A DNA stretch of 64,000 nucleotides, taken from assembly GCF_000024545.1 (NCBI RefSeq), contig NC_013947.1:2418001-2482000 (forward strand), read 5' to 3'. The DNA comes from Stackebrandtia nassauensis DSM 44728. GTDB lineage: Bacteria > Actinomycetota > Actinomycetes > Mycobacteriales > Micromonosporaceae. The translations under genes and the position numbers were made by a program. Below, in pieces: positions 17,084 through 26,442 of the stretch. The notes beneath the pieces were generated by a model that made no database searches, was not told the DNA's origin, and saw only the letters and a list, made by a program, of their open reading frames with translations. Position 1 is the first letter of the stretch, and each line of letters begins with the position of its first letter.

Positions 17084-18361
17084 ATGCGAACCAGCACCAG
17101 AGCCCGAGCGGGCGCCGCGCTCGCCGCGCTGTCCCTCGCCCTGACCGGATGTTCCGCGTTCGGCGTCGGCGACGAGGACGGCGACACCCTCACCTTCCAG
17201 TCGCTGGCGTTCCAGGACACCACGATCAAGGCGACGAAGGACATCGTGGACGCCTGGAACAAGAAGAACCCCGACACCCCGGTGAAGATCGTGAAGGGCA
17301 GCTGGGACAACGTCCACGACCAGCTCGTCACCCAGTTCAAGGGCGGCACCGCCCCTGACATCATCCACGACGAGTCCGCCGACATCATGGGCTTCGCCGA
17401 GCAGGGCTACCTGGCCGACCTAGGGCCGCATCTGAGCGACAAGGTGAAGTCCGCGGTCTCCGACGAGGTCTGGAAGTCGGTGACCACCGAGGACGACAAG
17501 GTGGTCGCGGCCCCGACGCTGCTGCAGTCGTACGTCGTGTTCGCCAACACCGACGCGTTCGCCGACGCCGACGTCAAGGTCCCCACCGGTGAGGCCCTGG
17601 ACTGGGACGACCTGCAAAAGCTCGCGAAGAAGCTCACCGCCGACGGTGACTACGGCGTCGGCTGGGGCATGAAGGACCCCACCGCCACGGTCATGAACCT
17701 GGCCCTCAACTTCGACGGCACCTTCTTCTCCGGGAAGGGCGACAAGGCGTCCATCGACGTGGGGGACAACGAACTCGAAGTGCCCGAACGCATCCACTCC
17801 ATGGCCTTCAAGGACAAGTCACTCGACCCGAAGTCGCTCACCCAGAGCGGATCCGACGTCCTGCCGGGATTCTTCGACGGCAAGTACTCCATGTACGTCG
17901 CGGGCAACTACGTCGCCCAGCAGATCGTCGAGTCCGCGCCGAAGGACTTCAAGTGGGAGGTGCTGCCGCCACTGGCCGGAACCGCCGGTGCCAGCCAGGC
18001 CGCCAACCCGCAGACGATGTCCGTGTCCGCCGAGAGCGACCACGTCGACGAGTCCGCCAAGTTCATCGACTTCTTCATGCGGGCCGACCACCAGGCCGCC
18101 CTGGCCGAAGGTGACTGGCTGATCCCGTCCTCGAAGGACGCGCGCAAGACCGTCGCCACCAACACCAAGGGCGCCAACGGCTGGGAGAGCGTCCTCGCCT
18201 CGGGGGACACCCTGACCGCCGCCCCGTTCCAGTCGGCGAGCAAATACCCACAGTGGAAAGACCAGTTCGCCACACCCGCGCTCCAGGACTACCTGGCGGA
18301 CAAGATCACCGCCAAGGAACTGAAGCGGAAGCTCGTCGACGGCTGGTCCGAACTGGACTGA
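17084..18361 (+). CDS. Extracellular solute-binding lipoprotein of the sugar ABC importer
   Basis: 425 residues. N-terminal lipoprotein signal ending LSLALTGCSAFG (lipobox LTGC), so it is anchored to the outer face of the membrane. The mature part follows the family-1 carbohydrate-binding pattern, with APDIIHDESADIMGFAEQGYL. The ATG at 17084 has an AGAGAGAGA purine run upstream; the in-frame open stretch before it is inside the permease gene. It delivers the substrate to the two permeases. Substrate is unknown; the operon suggests a ribosylated or N-glycosylated compound. Confidence 0.9.
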   Translation: MRTSTRARAGAALAALSLALTGCSAFGVGDEDGDTLTFQSLAFQDTTIKATKDIVDAWNKKNPDTPVKIVKGSWDNVHDQLVTQFKGGTAPDIIHDESADIMGFAEQGYLADLGPHLSDKVKSAVSDEVWKSVTTEDDKVVAAPTLLQSYVVFANTDAFADADVKVPTGEALDWDDLQKLAKKLTADGDYGVGWGMKDPTATVMNLALNFDGTFFSGKGDKASIDVGDNELEVPERIHSMAFKDKSLDPKSLTQSGSDVLPGFFDGKYSMYVAGNYVAQQIVESAPKDFKWEVLPPLAGTAGASQAANPQTMSVSAESDHVDESAKFIDFFMRADHQAALAEGDWLIPSSKDARKTVATNTKGANGWESVLASGDTLTAAPFQSASKYPQWKDQFATPALQDYLADKITAKELKRKLVDGWSELD

Positions 18362-18380
18362 CGACACCGGCAGCAGCCAC

Positions 18381-18412
18381 GTCCAGCTCCGGCGGCACCG
18401 CCGGAGCTGGAC
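18381..18412 (+). terminator. Perfect 14-bp hairpin between binding-protein and glycohydrolase genes
   Basis: Arms GTCCAGCTCCGGCG and CGCCGGAGCTGGAC with the 4-base loop GCAC. There is no U-tract and the operon seems to continue 25 bases later, so it is more likely an mRNA 3'-end stabiliser and partial terminator that raises the binding protein over downstream enzymes, as in many ABC importer operons. Confidence 0.55.
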
Positions 18413-18436
18413 ACCTGACGAGAAGCGAGGAGACAC

Positions 18437-19588
18437 ATGGACACACTGGTTGACAAGGCGACGGGAGCGCTGACGGGATCAGCCGTGGGCGACGCGCTCG
18501 GGGGGGCCGCCGAGGGCAATCCGCCCGAGGCGATCCAGGAACGCTACGGCGGCTTCATCGAGGGGATCGTGCCCCCGTTCCTGGCCGACTGGCGCAACGC
18601 CCGTCCGATCGCCCCGTACCACAAGGGCGACGGCCACATCACCGACGACACCCTCATGACCTCGGCACTCGTCGACGTCTACGACACCGTGCGGGACCAT
18701 CTCGACGCCCACGCGATCGCCGAACACCTGGTGCCGCTGCTGATCGGCGACAAACGCTGGATCCCCGAACTCGAAACCGAGGCGCTGCTGCTGCACCGGG
18801 TGTTCCTCGCGGAGAAGTGGCTCGTCGCGCGCCTCCACTACGGACACATCGACCCGCGTGAGGCGGGCGTCGGCAACATCGTCAACTGTGGAGCGACCAT
18901 GTACGTGGCCCCGATCGGCATCGTCAACGCCGGATCCCCCGAGGCCGCCTACGCGGAGGCCATCGACGTCGCCGGAGCCCACCAGTCGAGCTACGGCCGC
19001 GAGGCCGCCGGAGTCTTCGCTGCGGCCGTCGCCGAGGCGATGCGCCCCGGCGCCACCGTCGAAACCGTGATCGACCGCGCCCTGAGCCTCGCGAAGGACG
19101 GCACCAAGTCCGCCATCGACGCTGTCGCGCAGGCCGCCTCGGGAGTCGACGACTGGCGAACCGGCCTGGCCGAGCTGCGGCGTGCCGTCGAACCCTTCGA
19201 CACCGTCGGCCCGCACTACCGCCAACCCGCGATGGACGCCCGGATCCCCAGCCGCACCAAGTCCATCGAGGAACTGCCGATCGCCCTGGGCATGCTCATC
19301 GCCGCCGACGGCGACTACCGCGAAGCCGTACTGGGCGCCGTCAACTACGGCCGTGACTCCGACTCGATCGCCGTCATGGCCGGATCCCTGGCGGGCGCCC
19401 TGCACGGCATCGACGCCGTCCCCCGCGAGTGGATCGACGGCGTGAGCGAGGGCAGCCGGATGGACATCACCGCCACCGGCCCCGTCATCGCCGCCGTCGC
19501 CCGCGACGTGTGGGCGGCCGACGCCCAACGCGCCGAACAAGCCGCGAAAACCCGCGCCGCCCTCACCGCCACCGAGGCCGCGCGATGA
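18437..19588 (+). CDS. ADP-ribosylglycohydrolase family protein (first of two)
   Basis: 383 residues. ARH-fold metal-binding motifs are all present: GSAVGDALGG near the N-terminus, GHITDDTLMTSALVDVYD (TDDT), and NYGRDSDSIAVMAGSLAGAL near the C-terminus; these Asp/Thr residues bind two Mg ions in this family. The enzymes cleave N- or O-glycosidic bonds to ADP-ribose or simpler ribosides. Its place behind a sugar importer and before a ribokinase suggests a small ribosylated molecule rather than a modified protein. The stop overlaps the next start (ATGATG). Confidence 0.87.
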   Translation: MDTLVDKATGALTGSAVGDALGGAAEGNPPEAIQERYGGFIEGIVPPFLADWRNARPIAPYHKGDGHITDDTLMTSALVDVYDTVRDHLDAHAIAEHLVPLLIGDKRWIPELETEALLLHRVFLAEKWLVARLHYGHIDPREAGVGNIVNCGATMYVAPIGIVNAGSPEAAYAEAIDVAGAHQSSYGREAAGVFAAAVAEAMRPGATVETVIDRALSLAKDGTKSAIDAVAQAASGVDDWRTGLAELRRAVEPFDTVGPHYRQPAMDARIPSRTKSIEELPIALGMLIAADGDYREAVLGAVNYGRDSDSIAVMAGSLAGALHGIDAVPREWIDGVSEGSRMDITATGPVIAAVARDVWAADAQRAEQAAKTRAALTATEAAR

Positions 19589-20934
19589 TGCGGCTCAGCT
19601 GGACCCAACCCGAGGACCTCGTCCCGCACGCGCTGGTCGCCGCCGAACTCGACGGCCGCGACACCACCGAGATCCGGCAGCGCTGGCGCGATGGGGGAGG
19701 TGCGGCCGAACCCGCGGTCAGCGGCGCCACCCCCGATCCGGCCCCGGAACACGTCCGCACCCTCGCGCGCGAACTGCTGTCCGAAATAGACAAGCTCCCG
19801 GATCCCGAGGTGTTGCGCACCAACGAACCCGACGACATCGACGACATCCTCGCCACAACCTCGTCCTCGGACCCGCCCAAGCCCGGCCCCGACTTCGACG
19901 ACCGGGTGCTCGGTGCGTGGCTGGGCCGCGCCAGCGGCTGCCTGCTGGGCAAACCGGTGGAGAAGCTCCCGCTCGCGGGCATCCGCGCCATCGGCCGCGC
20001 CACCGGAAACTGGCCGCTGCGCTCCTACTTCACCGAGGTCGGACTCGACGCCACCACCGCCGCCAAGTACCCGTGGAACCGCCGCAGCCGCCCGACCAGC
20101 CTCGTCGAGAACATCGACGGCATGCCTGAGGACGACGACCTCAACTTCCCGCTGATCGCGCTGGATCTCTTGGAGCGCACCGGCTTCGGCTTCAGCACCG
20201 AAGACGTCGCCCAGTCCTGGCTGTCCCACCTGCCCGGCGGGCGCGTCTTCACCGCCGAACGCATCACCTACCGCAACCTCCTCGACGGCTACGAACCCGA
20301 CGTCGCCGGTCGGGTGCGCAACCCCTTCCGCGACTGGATCGGCGCCCAGATCCGCACCGACGTATACGGCTGGACCAACCCGGGCCAGCCACAGCGCGCC
20401 GCCCGGCTCGCCTGGACCGACGCGCGGCTGAGTCACGGCCGCAACGGCGTCTACGGCGCGATGTTCGCGGCCGCTGCCAGCGCCGCGGCCGTCACCGCCG
20501 TCCCCGTCACCGAAGTACTGGAAACGGGTCTGTCGGTCGTACCGCCCGCGAGCCGCTACGCCGCCGCGGTGCGACGCGGCACCCAACTCGGTCTGGGCGA
20601 TCTGCCCGACGACGCCGCCATCGACGTCCTCCACGAGGAATACGGCCACCTGCACTGGGTCCATGTGCTCAACAACGCCGCGCTGCTCGCGTTCGCCCTG
20701 GCCCGCGGCGACGGCGACTTCGCCCGCACGATCACCCTCGCGGTCTCGGGCGGCTGGGACACCGACTCGGTCGGCGCGACGGCGGGAGCCATCACCGGCG
20801 CCCTCACCGGGGCGAAGAATCTGCCGCCCCGGTGGATCGATCCGCTGGACGACCGGCTCGCCACCACTGTCCCCGGCTTCGCCGGCGCCCGGTTCTCCAA
20901 CCTCGCCGCACGCACGGTGGCGATAGCCCGATGA
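19585..20934 (+). CDS. ADP-ribosylglycohydrolase family protein (second, with extra N-terminal domain)
   Basis: 449 residues. About 100 N-terminal residues (LSWTQPEDLVPHALVAAEL and an acidic linker) are not part of the ARH fold. The catalytic region follows: GAWLGRASGCLLGKPVEKLP, then PEDDDLNFPLIALDLLERTG (DDD in place of TDDT) and SGGWDTDSVGATAGAITGAL. The altered second motif suggests a different substrate from its neighbour. The ATG at 19585 overlaps the previous stop; its own stop overlaps the ribokinase start. Confidence 0.84.
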   Translation: MMRLSWTQPEDLVPHALVAAELDGRDTTEIRQRWRDGGGAAEPAVSGATPDPAPEHVRTLARELLSEIDKLPDPEVLRTNEPDDIDDILATTSSSDPPKPGPDFDDRVLGAWLGRASGCLLGKPVEKLPLAGIRAIGRATGNWPLRSYFTEVGLDATTAAKYPWNRRSRPTSLVENIDGMPEDDDLNFPLIALDLLERTGFGFSTEDVAQSWLSHLPGGRVFTAERITYRNLLDGYEPDVAGRVRNPFRDWIGAQIRTDVYGWTNPGQPQRAARLAWTDARLSHGRNGVYGAMFAAAASAAAVTAVPVTEVLETGLSVVPPASRYAAAVRRGTQLGLGDLPDDAAIDVLHEEYGHLHWVHVLNNAALLAFALARGDGDFARTITLAVSGGWDTDSVGATAGAITGALTGAKNLPPRWIDPLDDRLATTVPGFAGARFSNLAARTVAIAR

Positions 20935-21851
20935 GCGTCGTCGTCCTGGGCAGCGCCAACCTCGACCTCGTATACGACGTCGACCGCATCCCCGCGCCCG
21001 GCGAAACCGTCCTGTCCCGAAGCTTCGAGTCCTTCCCCGGCGGCAAGGGCCTCAACCAGGCCATCGCCGCCGCCCGCAGTGGGGCCGAGGTCCATTTCCT
21101 TGTCGCCCTTGGCAAAGACGCCGCCGGTGACCGCCTCGCCGCCGAAGCCCGCGACGCCGGGATCGACCTGCGCGACCGCCGCGTCGACGCTCCCACCGGA
21201 ACCGCCGTGATCTACGTCGACCGCGACGGCGAGAACTCGATCGTCGTCAACTCCGGCGCCAACGCCACCCTCGTGGACCTCACCGAGGCCGAAGTCGCCG
21301 CCATCGCCGCAGCGAATCTGCTGGTGCTGCAAATGGAGACGCCGCCCACGACGGTGCGGGCGGCGGCGCGAGTCGCGAAAGCGAACGGCACCACCGTCAT
21401 CCTCAACGCCGCCCCGAGCGGCTCGGTCCCCGCCGCGCTGCTCGGCGAGGTCGACATCCTCATCGTCAACGAACACGAGGCCGCCGACCTGGCGGGCCAG
21501 ACCGCCGACGCCCCCGACCAATCACTGTCGGCGCTCACCACACACGGCTGTGCCGTCATCGTCACGCTGGGAGCAGCGGGCTCCCTCGTCGGCGCCCCCG
21601 GCCAACCCACGGCCAAGATCCCGGCCATCACAGTCACCCCCATCGACACCACCGGCGCGGGCGACGCGTTCGTAGGCGCGTTCGCCGCAGCACTCGACAA
21701 CAGCGGCCGGGCAACCAACCCCGACCTGCGCACTCTCATCGGCGCGACCGAGTTCGCCACGACCGCCGCCGGAATCGCGGTACAACGCAAGGGCGCGGTT
21801 CCCTCGATACCCACCCTGGAGGAGGTGCGGCTCCACAGTGCCCAAAGCTGA
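20931..21851 (+). CDS. Ribokinase-like PfkB sugar kinase
   Basis: 306 residues. N-terminal PfkB signature SFPGGKGLNQAIAAARSG; C-terminal signature PIDTTGAGDAFVGAFAAAL, with the catalytic Asp and anion hole. NxNAAPS-like (VILNAAPSGS) and NEHEA motifs are those of ribokinases. It would phosphorylate ribose, or another sugar freed by the glycohydrolases, at the expense of ATP. ATGA-coupled to the gene before; its 3' end overlaps the next gene by 14 bases. Confidence 0.9.
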   Translation: MSVVVLGSANLDLVYDVDRIPAPGETVLSRSFESFPGGKGLNQAIAAARSGAEVHFLVALGKDAAGDRLAAEARDAGIDLRDRRVDAPTGTAVIYVDRDGENSIVVNSGANATLVDLTEAEVAAIAAANLLVLQMETPPTTVRAAARVAKANGTTVILNAAPSGSVPAALLGEVDILIVNEHEAADLAGQTADAPDQSLSALTTHGCAVIVTLGAAGSLVGAPGQPTAKIPAITVTPIDTTGAGDAFVGAFAAALDNSGRATNPDLRTLIGATEFATTAAGIAVQRKGAVPSIPTLEEVRLHSAQS

Positions 21852-23847
21852 CCCTGACGAGGCGAACACCAACGAGTTCGACCCGCTGGTGCCCCGGCCC
21901 ATCGACCGGCCCACGGTCCTGCCACCCGGCGGCAACATTGACGCCGCCACCGGCGATGTCGCCAAGATCTTCGCGGCCCCCGACGACCCCGCTGACTGGC
22001 CGTCCTGGCGCGCCGACCTCGCCGCCTGGCGCGACGAGTCCCGAACCCGCCTCGCCTACAGCGGCAAGGCGTACGAGAACGCGGCGACCCGCTGGGCGAG
22101 CCGCGCCTACGCCGTGGCCCAAGTCTGGCTGTGGGACGAGCGCCTGTTCGACCACACCGGACAGAAGTTCACCGTCGACGCCTTCCTCAACTCAATCGCC
22201 GACCAGGGTGGCCTCGACGGTCTGGTCCTGTGGCACGCCTACCCGATCATCGGCATCGACGACCGCAACCAGTTCGACTTCTACCGCGACGTACCCGGCC
22301 TGAAAGACCTCGTCCACCAGTTCCACGAACGCGGACTGCGCGTCTTCGTCGACTACAACCCCTGGGACACCGGCACCCGCCGCGCCAAGCGCGACGACGC
22401 CGAAGAACTGGCCGCACTCGTCTCGGAACTCGGCGCCGACGGAGTCTTCCTCGACACGCTCAAGGAAGGCGACGCGCGCCTCACCTCGGCCCTCACCACC
22501 GCCACCCCGCCGCAGGTCCTGGAGGGCGAATCCCGGGTCCCCAACCAACGCGTCGAAGACCACCTGCTGAGCTGGGCGCAGTGGTTCGCCGACTCCCAGG
22601 CCCCCGGCGTGATGCGCGCTCACTGGTACGAGCGCCGCCACATGATGCACTCCATCCGCCGCTGGAACCGCGACCACAGCGGCGAACTCCAGTCGGCATG
22701 GATGAACGGCACCGGGATCCTGGTGTGGGACGCGGTATTCGGCGTCTGGGTCGGCTGGAACCGTCGCGACGAAGCGACCCTGCGACGCATGCTCCGGGTA
22801 CAGCGAGCGGCCAGCGACGTCTTGATCGACGGCGACTGGTCGCCGCTGGAAGGCGCCACAACCGAGGCGATCTCCGCCGGAATGTACGTGTCCCGATGGA
22901 CCAAGGACGGGACAACACTGTGGACGATAGTCAATCGCCGCGACCATGACTGGACCGGTGATCCACTGGCAGCGCCGCTGCCCCAGGGAGCCCGCCGATT
23001 CGACGTCACAGCGGGAACAACAGCCCCGATCACCGTCACCGTGCCCGCCCGGGGCATAACCGGCATCCTCGAACTCGCCCCAGGCGCCGACGAACCCGAA
23101 TGGCTGGCTCGACTGCTGAACGAAGCGTCGAAGGACCCCGGCTCGTCCGACGCGACATTCCCCGCGCGCCAAGCGATCCGCGTCGTCCCCCCACCCTCGC
23201 GATCCACAGCACCCGCAACCGAAACCATCCGCGTCGACCCCGGCTCACACCAACTCGCAGTGACCTACCGACGTCGCGAAACCGGCTTCTACCAGGGCGC
23301 CCCCTACGTCGAGGAGTGGAAGCCGCTGCCGCCCCGCCTGCACGACGACCGACGCGAAACGCTCGATGTCACGATCCCCGGGCCCGTCGCCGTCGCCACC
23401 AGGGAAGTCTCGGTGGCCCAGTTCCGGTCATTCCTCGAAACGACCGGATACGAGCCGCCGGTATCCGCCCGATTCCTCCAAGGCCGCGACGACATCTCCG
23501 ACGACGCTCCCGTGACAGGCGTGTCGCTTTCGGACGCGCGAGCATACGCGTCCTGGGCGGGCGCCCGCCTCCCCAACGAGTTCGAATGGCAGCTCGCCGC
23601 CGCCCAGTCCCACTTCCAACGGCGCTCTCCCGTCGTCTGGAACTGGACTGAGAGCGAACACAGCGACGGCATCACCCGCTTCGCCATGCTCAAGGGCGGC
23701 AGCGACCACCAAAGCACCGGCTCCGACTGGTACACCGACGGCGGCCTCCGTGATGAGACCTTCACCCTGAAACTGCTGCTCGCCGGGCTCGGCGTGGAAC
23801 GCTCCCCGAGCATCGGTTTCCGGATCGCCTGGGACCTACCCACCTGA
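21838..23847 (+). CDS. Glycoside-hydrolase-like TIM barrel fused to an FGE-sulfatase-type domain
   Basis: 669 residues. Residues about 60-400 look like a (beta/alpha)8 glycosidase: GLRVFVDYNPWDTGTR, then LGADGVFLDTLKEGDARL, where the Asp of FLDT sits at the usual nucleophile position. The last 180 residues carry a formylglycine-generating-enzyme/SUMF1-type C-lectin fold: REVSVAQFRSFLETTGYEPP, DDAPVTGVSLSDARAYASWAGARLP, NEFEWQLAAA, WNWTES, and GFRIAW. The FGE copper/active-site cysteines are absent, so this part is likely for binding. GTG start with GGAGGAGG about 8 bases upstream. It is the last gene of the ribosyl-compound operon. Confidence 0.75.
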   Translation: MPKADPDEANTNEFDPLVPRPIDRPTVLPPGGNIDAATGDVAKIFAAPDDPADWPSWRADLAAWRDESRTRLAYSGKAYENAATRWASRAYAVAQVWLWDERLFDHTGQKFTVDAFLNSIADQGGLDGLVLWHAYPIIGIDDRNQFDFYRDVPGLKDLVHQFHERGLRVFVDYNPWDTGTRRAKRDDAEELAALVSELGADGVFLDTLKEGDARLTSALTTATPPQVLEGESRVPNQRVEDHLLSWAQWFADSQAPGVMRAHWYERRHMMHSIRRWNRDHSGELQSAWMNGTGILVWDAVFGVWVGWNRRDEATLRRMLRVQRAASDVLIDGDWSPLEGATTEAISAGMYVSRWTKDGTTLWTIVNRRDHDWTGDPLAAPLPQGARRFDVTAGTTAPITVTVPARGITGILELAPGADEPEWLARLLNEASKDPGSSDATFPARQAIRVVPPPSRSTAPATETIRVDPGSHQLAVTYRRRETGFYQGAPYVEEWKPLPPRLHDDRRETLDVTIPGPVAVATREVSVAQFRSFLETTGYEPPVSARFLQGRDDISDDAPVTGVSLSDARAYASWAGARLPNEFEWQLAAAQSHFQRRSPVVWNWTESEHSDGITRFAMLKGGSDHQSTGSDWYTDGGLRDETFTLKLLLAGLGVERSPSIGFRIAWDLPT

Positions 23848-23980
23848 GAACCTGGGCGGACACGTTATGGTGAGCCGCACCGGCGCGGTTTCACGTTGTC
23901 GATCCGTTCGGACCATTCGATGGTGCGTGGACTCTGACTAGACTCGCCGGAATCGCTCCTCTACCAGCTGAAAGTGTCCC

Positions 23981-25168
23981 GTGCTCGACCGCGAAGCCGC
24001 GAAGAATCGGATATGGGTTGCCCTGCGCGGCATAGACCTGCGCTCGCCCGATTGGTGGCGCAAGAATGCGCGTTATGTGGCGATCGGCGCGATCGTCGTC
24101 GTACTACTGGGGATCGGCGGCGTCGTGTGGACAGACTCGGATGACGATCCGGAAACCGTGGTCACGCAGTTCTTCGACGCCATCGAGGACAAGAACGTCG
24201 ACCGGGCGCTCAGCTTCGTCTCGCCCGACGGATACGGGGTGCCCGCTGGCGACGAGGCGGTGTTCCTCGACGAGGACGCCATCAGCGACGACTGGCGACT
24301 CCTGGTGGTCAAGCAGCGATCCGCGGTCAAGTCCGACGGTTCCGCCGTCGTGGATGTGGTTCTCGGCGACGGGAAGTCGACCAAAGCCGGAGTCATCAAC
24401 GTAGACGATAAGTACGGACAGTGGCAGGTGGTCGATCCGTTCATCAAGGTGCGCTTCGAATCGGCTTCGCTGTCGTACCTGAAGGTCAACGACAAGACCG
24501 TGGTCAGGCAGGAACTGTACGCCCACGACGTCACGAACCGGGAGGTCCGGGAATACCGGTTGTTCCCGGGGATGAACGCATTCTTCGGGAACCTGAAGGG
24601 CACCACCGGCGCGACCGCTCCCGGCAAACTACTGCTGCCGACCGAGAACAGTGGCGACAAGGCATTGCGGGTCTCACCACCGAAACTCAAATTCACAGAC
24701 ACCGCGCGCAAGTCGGTCCAAGACGGGGTGGAGGCGATCGTGGACGACTGCGTCAGATTCGCCATGCCGCAACCGTCGCGGTGCCCGTTCGGTGTCGACA
24801 GCCCGCACACCGACGAGTTCGGGGTCGCCTACGGCGATTTCGACGACGTCACATGGAAGCTAAAGAAGTATCCGAAGGTGCGCTTGAAGGATCCCGGCGA
24901 CGACGGCGACGACACCGGCGGAATGCCCATCAAGGTCGACGATCCCGGATCCATCTCCCTGACCGCCGCCGCCGTGACCCAGGACGCGGCCTCCAAGGCG
25001 GTCACGCTGACCGCCGACTGCCGGTTCACCGCCGAACCGCTGCGCGCGGTGCTGGGCCCGGACGGCAAGGCACGAGTCATTCCGCTGGGCCAGAGCGGAT
25101 CAGAGCTTGCATCGATATCCTTCGATCTCGACACTTGTGGCTCCGACTCGTCTGGGGGTGGATCGTGA
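23981..25168 (+). CDS. Membrane-anchored protein of unknown function (tandem copy 1)
   Basis: 395 residues. A short cytoplasmic N-terminus with RSPDWWRKNARYV leads to one membrane helix (IGAIVVVLLGIGGVVW), and the rest should be outside the cell. It begins PETVVTQFFDAIEDKNVDRALSFVS, resembling NTF2-like/lumazine-binding-type segments often placed after a membrane anchor. No catalytic motif. It is clearly paralogous to the next gene, with the same anchor, the same opening motif and a similar two-Cys C-terminal segment. GTG start with a weak ribosome binding site; a DNA-level gap of 133 bases separates it from the upstream operon. Confidence 0.7.
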   Translation: MLDREAAKNRIWVALRGIDLRSPDWWRKNARYVAIGAIVVVLLGIGGVVWTDSDDDPETVVTQFFDAIEDKNVDRALSFVSPDGYGVPAGDEAVFLDEDAISDDWRLLVVKQRSAVKSDGSAVVDVVLGDGKSTKAGVINVDDKYGQWQVVDPFIKVRFESASLSYLKVNDKTVVRQELYAHDVTNREVREYRLFPGMNAFFGNLKGTTGATAPGKLLLPTENSGDKALRVSPPKLKFTDTARKSVQDGVEAIVDDCVRFAMPQPSRCPFGVDSPHTDEFGVAYGDFDDVTWKLKKYPKVRLKDPGDDGDDTGGMPIKVDDPGSISLTAAAVTQDAASKAVTLTADCRFTAEPLRAVLGPDGKARVIPLGQSGSELASISFDLDTCGSDSSGGGS

Positions 25169-26328
25169 TGATGCGCAGCGTATTGGACATGGCATCCGAA
25201 CGCGCCAGTGCCGACGCGAAAGCCGAGCCGTCCAAGACACCGTGGTGGAAGAAGCGCCGCAACCTGAAGATCCTCGCGGTGGCCCTGGTCGCGGTGGTCG
25301 CGGTGAGCAACCTCGGCTACCAGTTGACGCGTCCCGGTCCCGAAGCGGTCGTCAGCGACTACCTGTCGGCGATACAAGACGGTGACGTCGACGTCGCGCT
25401 CGACTACGTCGACGGCATCTGGGAGTTCGACGAGGTCTCCGACGACCTGCTGGTCTCGGGCGCCATGACCACGGACTGGAAGGTCACCAACGTCGCCCGC
25501 CGCCCCGGGGTCGACCCGCTGGTGGCCAACATCGACTTCACGATCACGGCCGCCGACAAGACAACCCGCACCGGCCGGTTCGAGCTGCTCGACAACGGCA
25601 GCGACTGGCAGATCCTCAACCCGCTCGCCAAGATCGACGTCGTCGCGATGCCGGTCGGGTTCGCCGAGTTCAACCGCGTCGTGGGTTATCCCTCCACGAC
25701 CACGAAGACCGACGACTCGCGGACCCTGGTGCAGAAACCAGCGCGCCAACTGTGGATGTTCCCCGGTGCCTACGACCCCTATGTTGACAGTGACGAGCTG
25801 GTGAAACCCCGGATGTCCAGCTACATCGCCATACCGTCGAAGTACCTGAGGGGCGAGGCGGTCATGCTGTCCTCGCAGACCTTCGCACCCGAACTGGTCC
25901 CGGGCAAGAAGTTCGTCAAGGAGGTCAACCGCCAGTTCACCGACTGGCTCGACAAGTGCGCGGCCTCCAGCCGGATCGCCCCTAAGAACTGCCCGTTCGC
26001 GGCCGGTGCCGGGGCACGCAGGGGCGCTGTCTCGCTGGAACCCGACCAGGAGTACCTCACCGAAAAAGCGGACTGGAAGGTCACGGCCCACCCCGAGATC
26101 GAACTGATCCAGGCCAACGGAAAGTTCATCGTCCGTGAGGTGAAACCCGGCACGGTCGCGATCAGCGGCGAGGGCGAACCCGCCGACCAACGCGACGGGT
26201 TCCCCGTCCCGTTCAGCGGCGAGTGCACCATCGACATGGCGAGCCTCAGCGTGACCCTGGCCAAACCCGGAGACTTCGCGTTCAAGGCCCAGCGGCCCGC
26301 CTCGAACTGTGCCCCGACGGACGTGTAA
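25168..26328 (+). CDS. Membrane-anchored protein of unknown function (tandem copy 2)
   Basis: 386 residues. Layout matches the previous gene: PWWKKRRNLKILAVALVAVVA anchor region, then PEAVVSDYLSAIQDGDVDVALDYVDG, an extracellular beta-rich region, and a CAASSRIAPKNCPF cysteine pair like the CVRFAMPQPSRCPF pair of copy 1. The ATG at 25168 has GGGGGTGG 7 bases upstream and overlaps the preceding stop by one base, so the two are co-expressed. They may form a complex at the cell surface. Function unknown; a gene for a secreted peptidase-like protein follows. Confidence 0.7.
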   Translation: MMRSVLDMASERASADAKAEPSKTPWWKKRRNLKILAVALVAVVAVSNLGYQLTRPGPEAVVSDYLSAIQDGDVDVALDYVDGIWEFDEVSDDLLVSGAMTTDWKVTNVARRPGVDPLVANIDFTITAADKTTRTGRFELLDNGSDWQILNPLAKIDVVAMPVGFAEFNRVVGYPSTTTKTDDSRTLVQKPARQLWMFPGAYDPYVDSDELVKPRMSSYIAIPSKYLRGEAVMLSSQTFAPELVPGKKFVKEVNRQFTDWLDKCAASSRIAPKNCPFAAGAGARRGAVSLEPDQEYLTEKADWKVTAHPEIELIQANGKFIVREVKPGTVAISGEGEPADQRDGFPVPFSGECTIDMASLSVTLAKPGDFAFKAQRPASNCAPTDV

Positions 26329-26442
26329 AGCCGTCTTCCCGCCAACGATCGGGCACGAACCGGTCATACGGAACGTGAACTTTTCGCAGGTTGGCACATA
26401 TGGGGGATGCCGGAAACTACTGTGCGTCATTAGCGTGAACGC

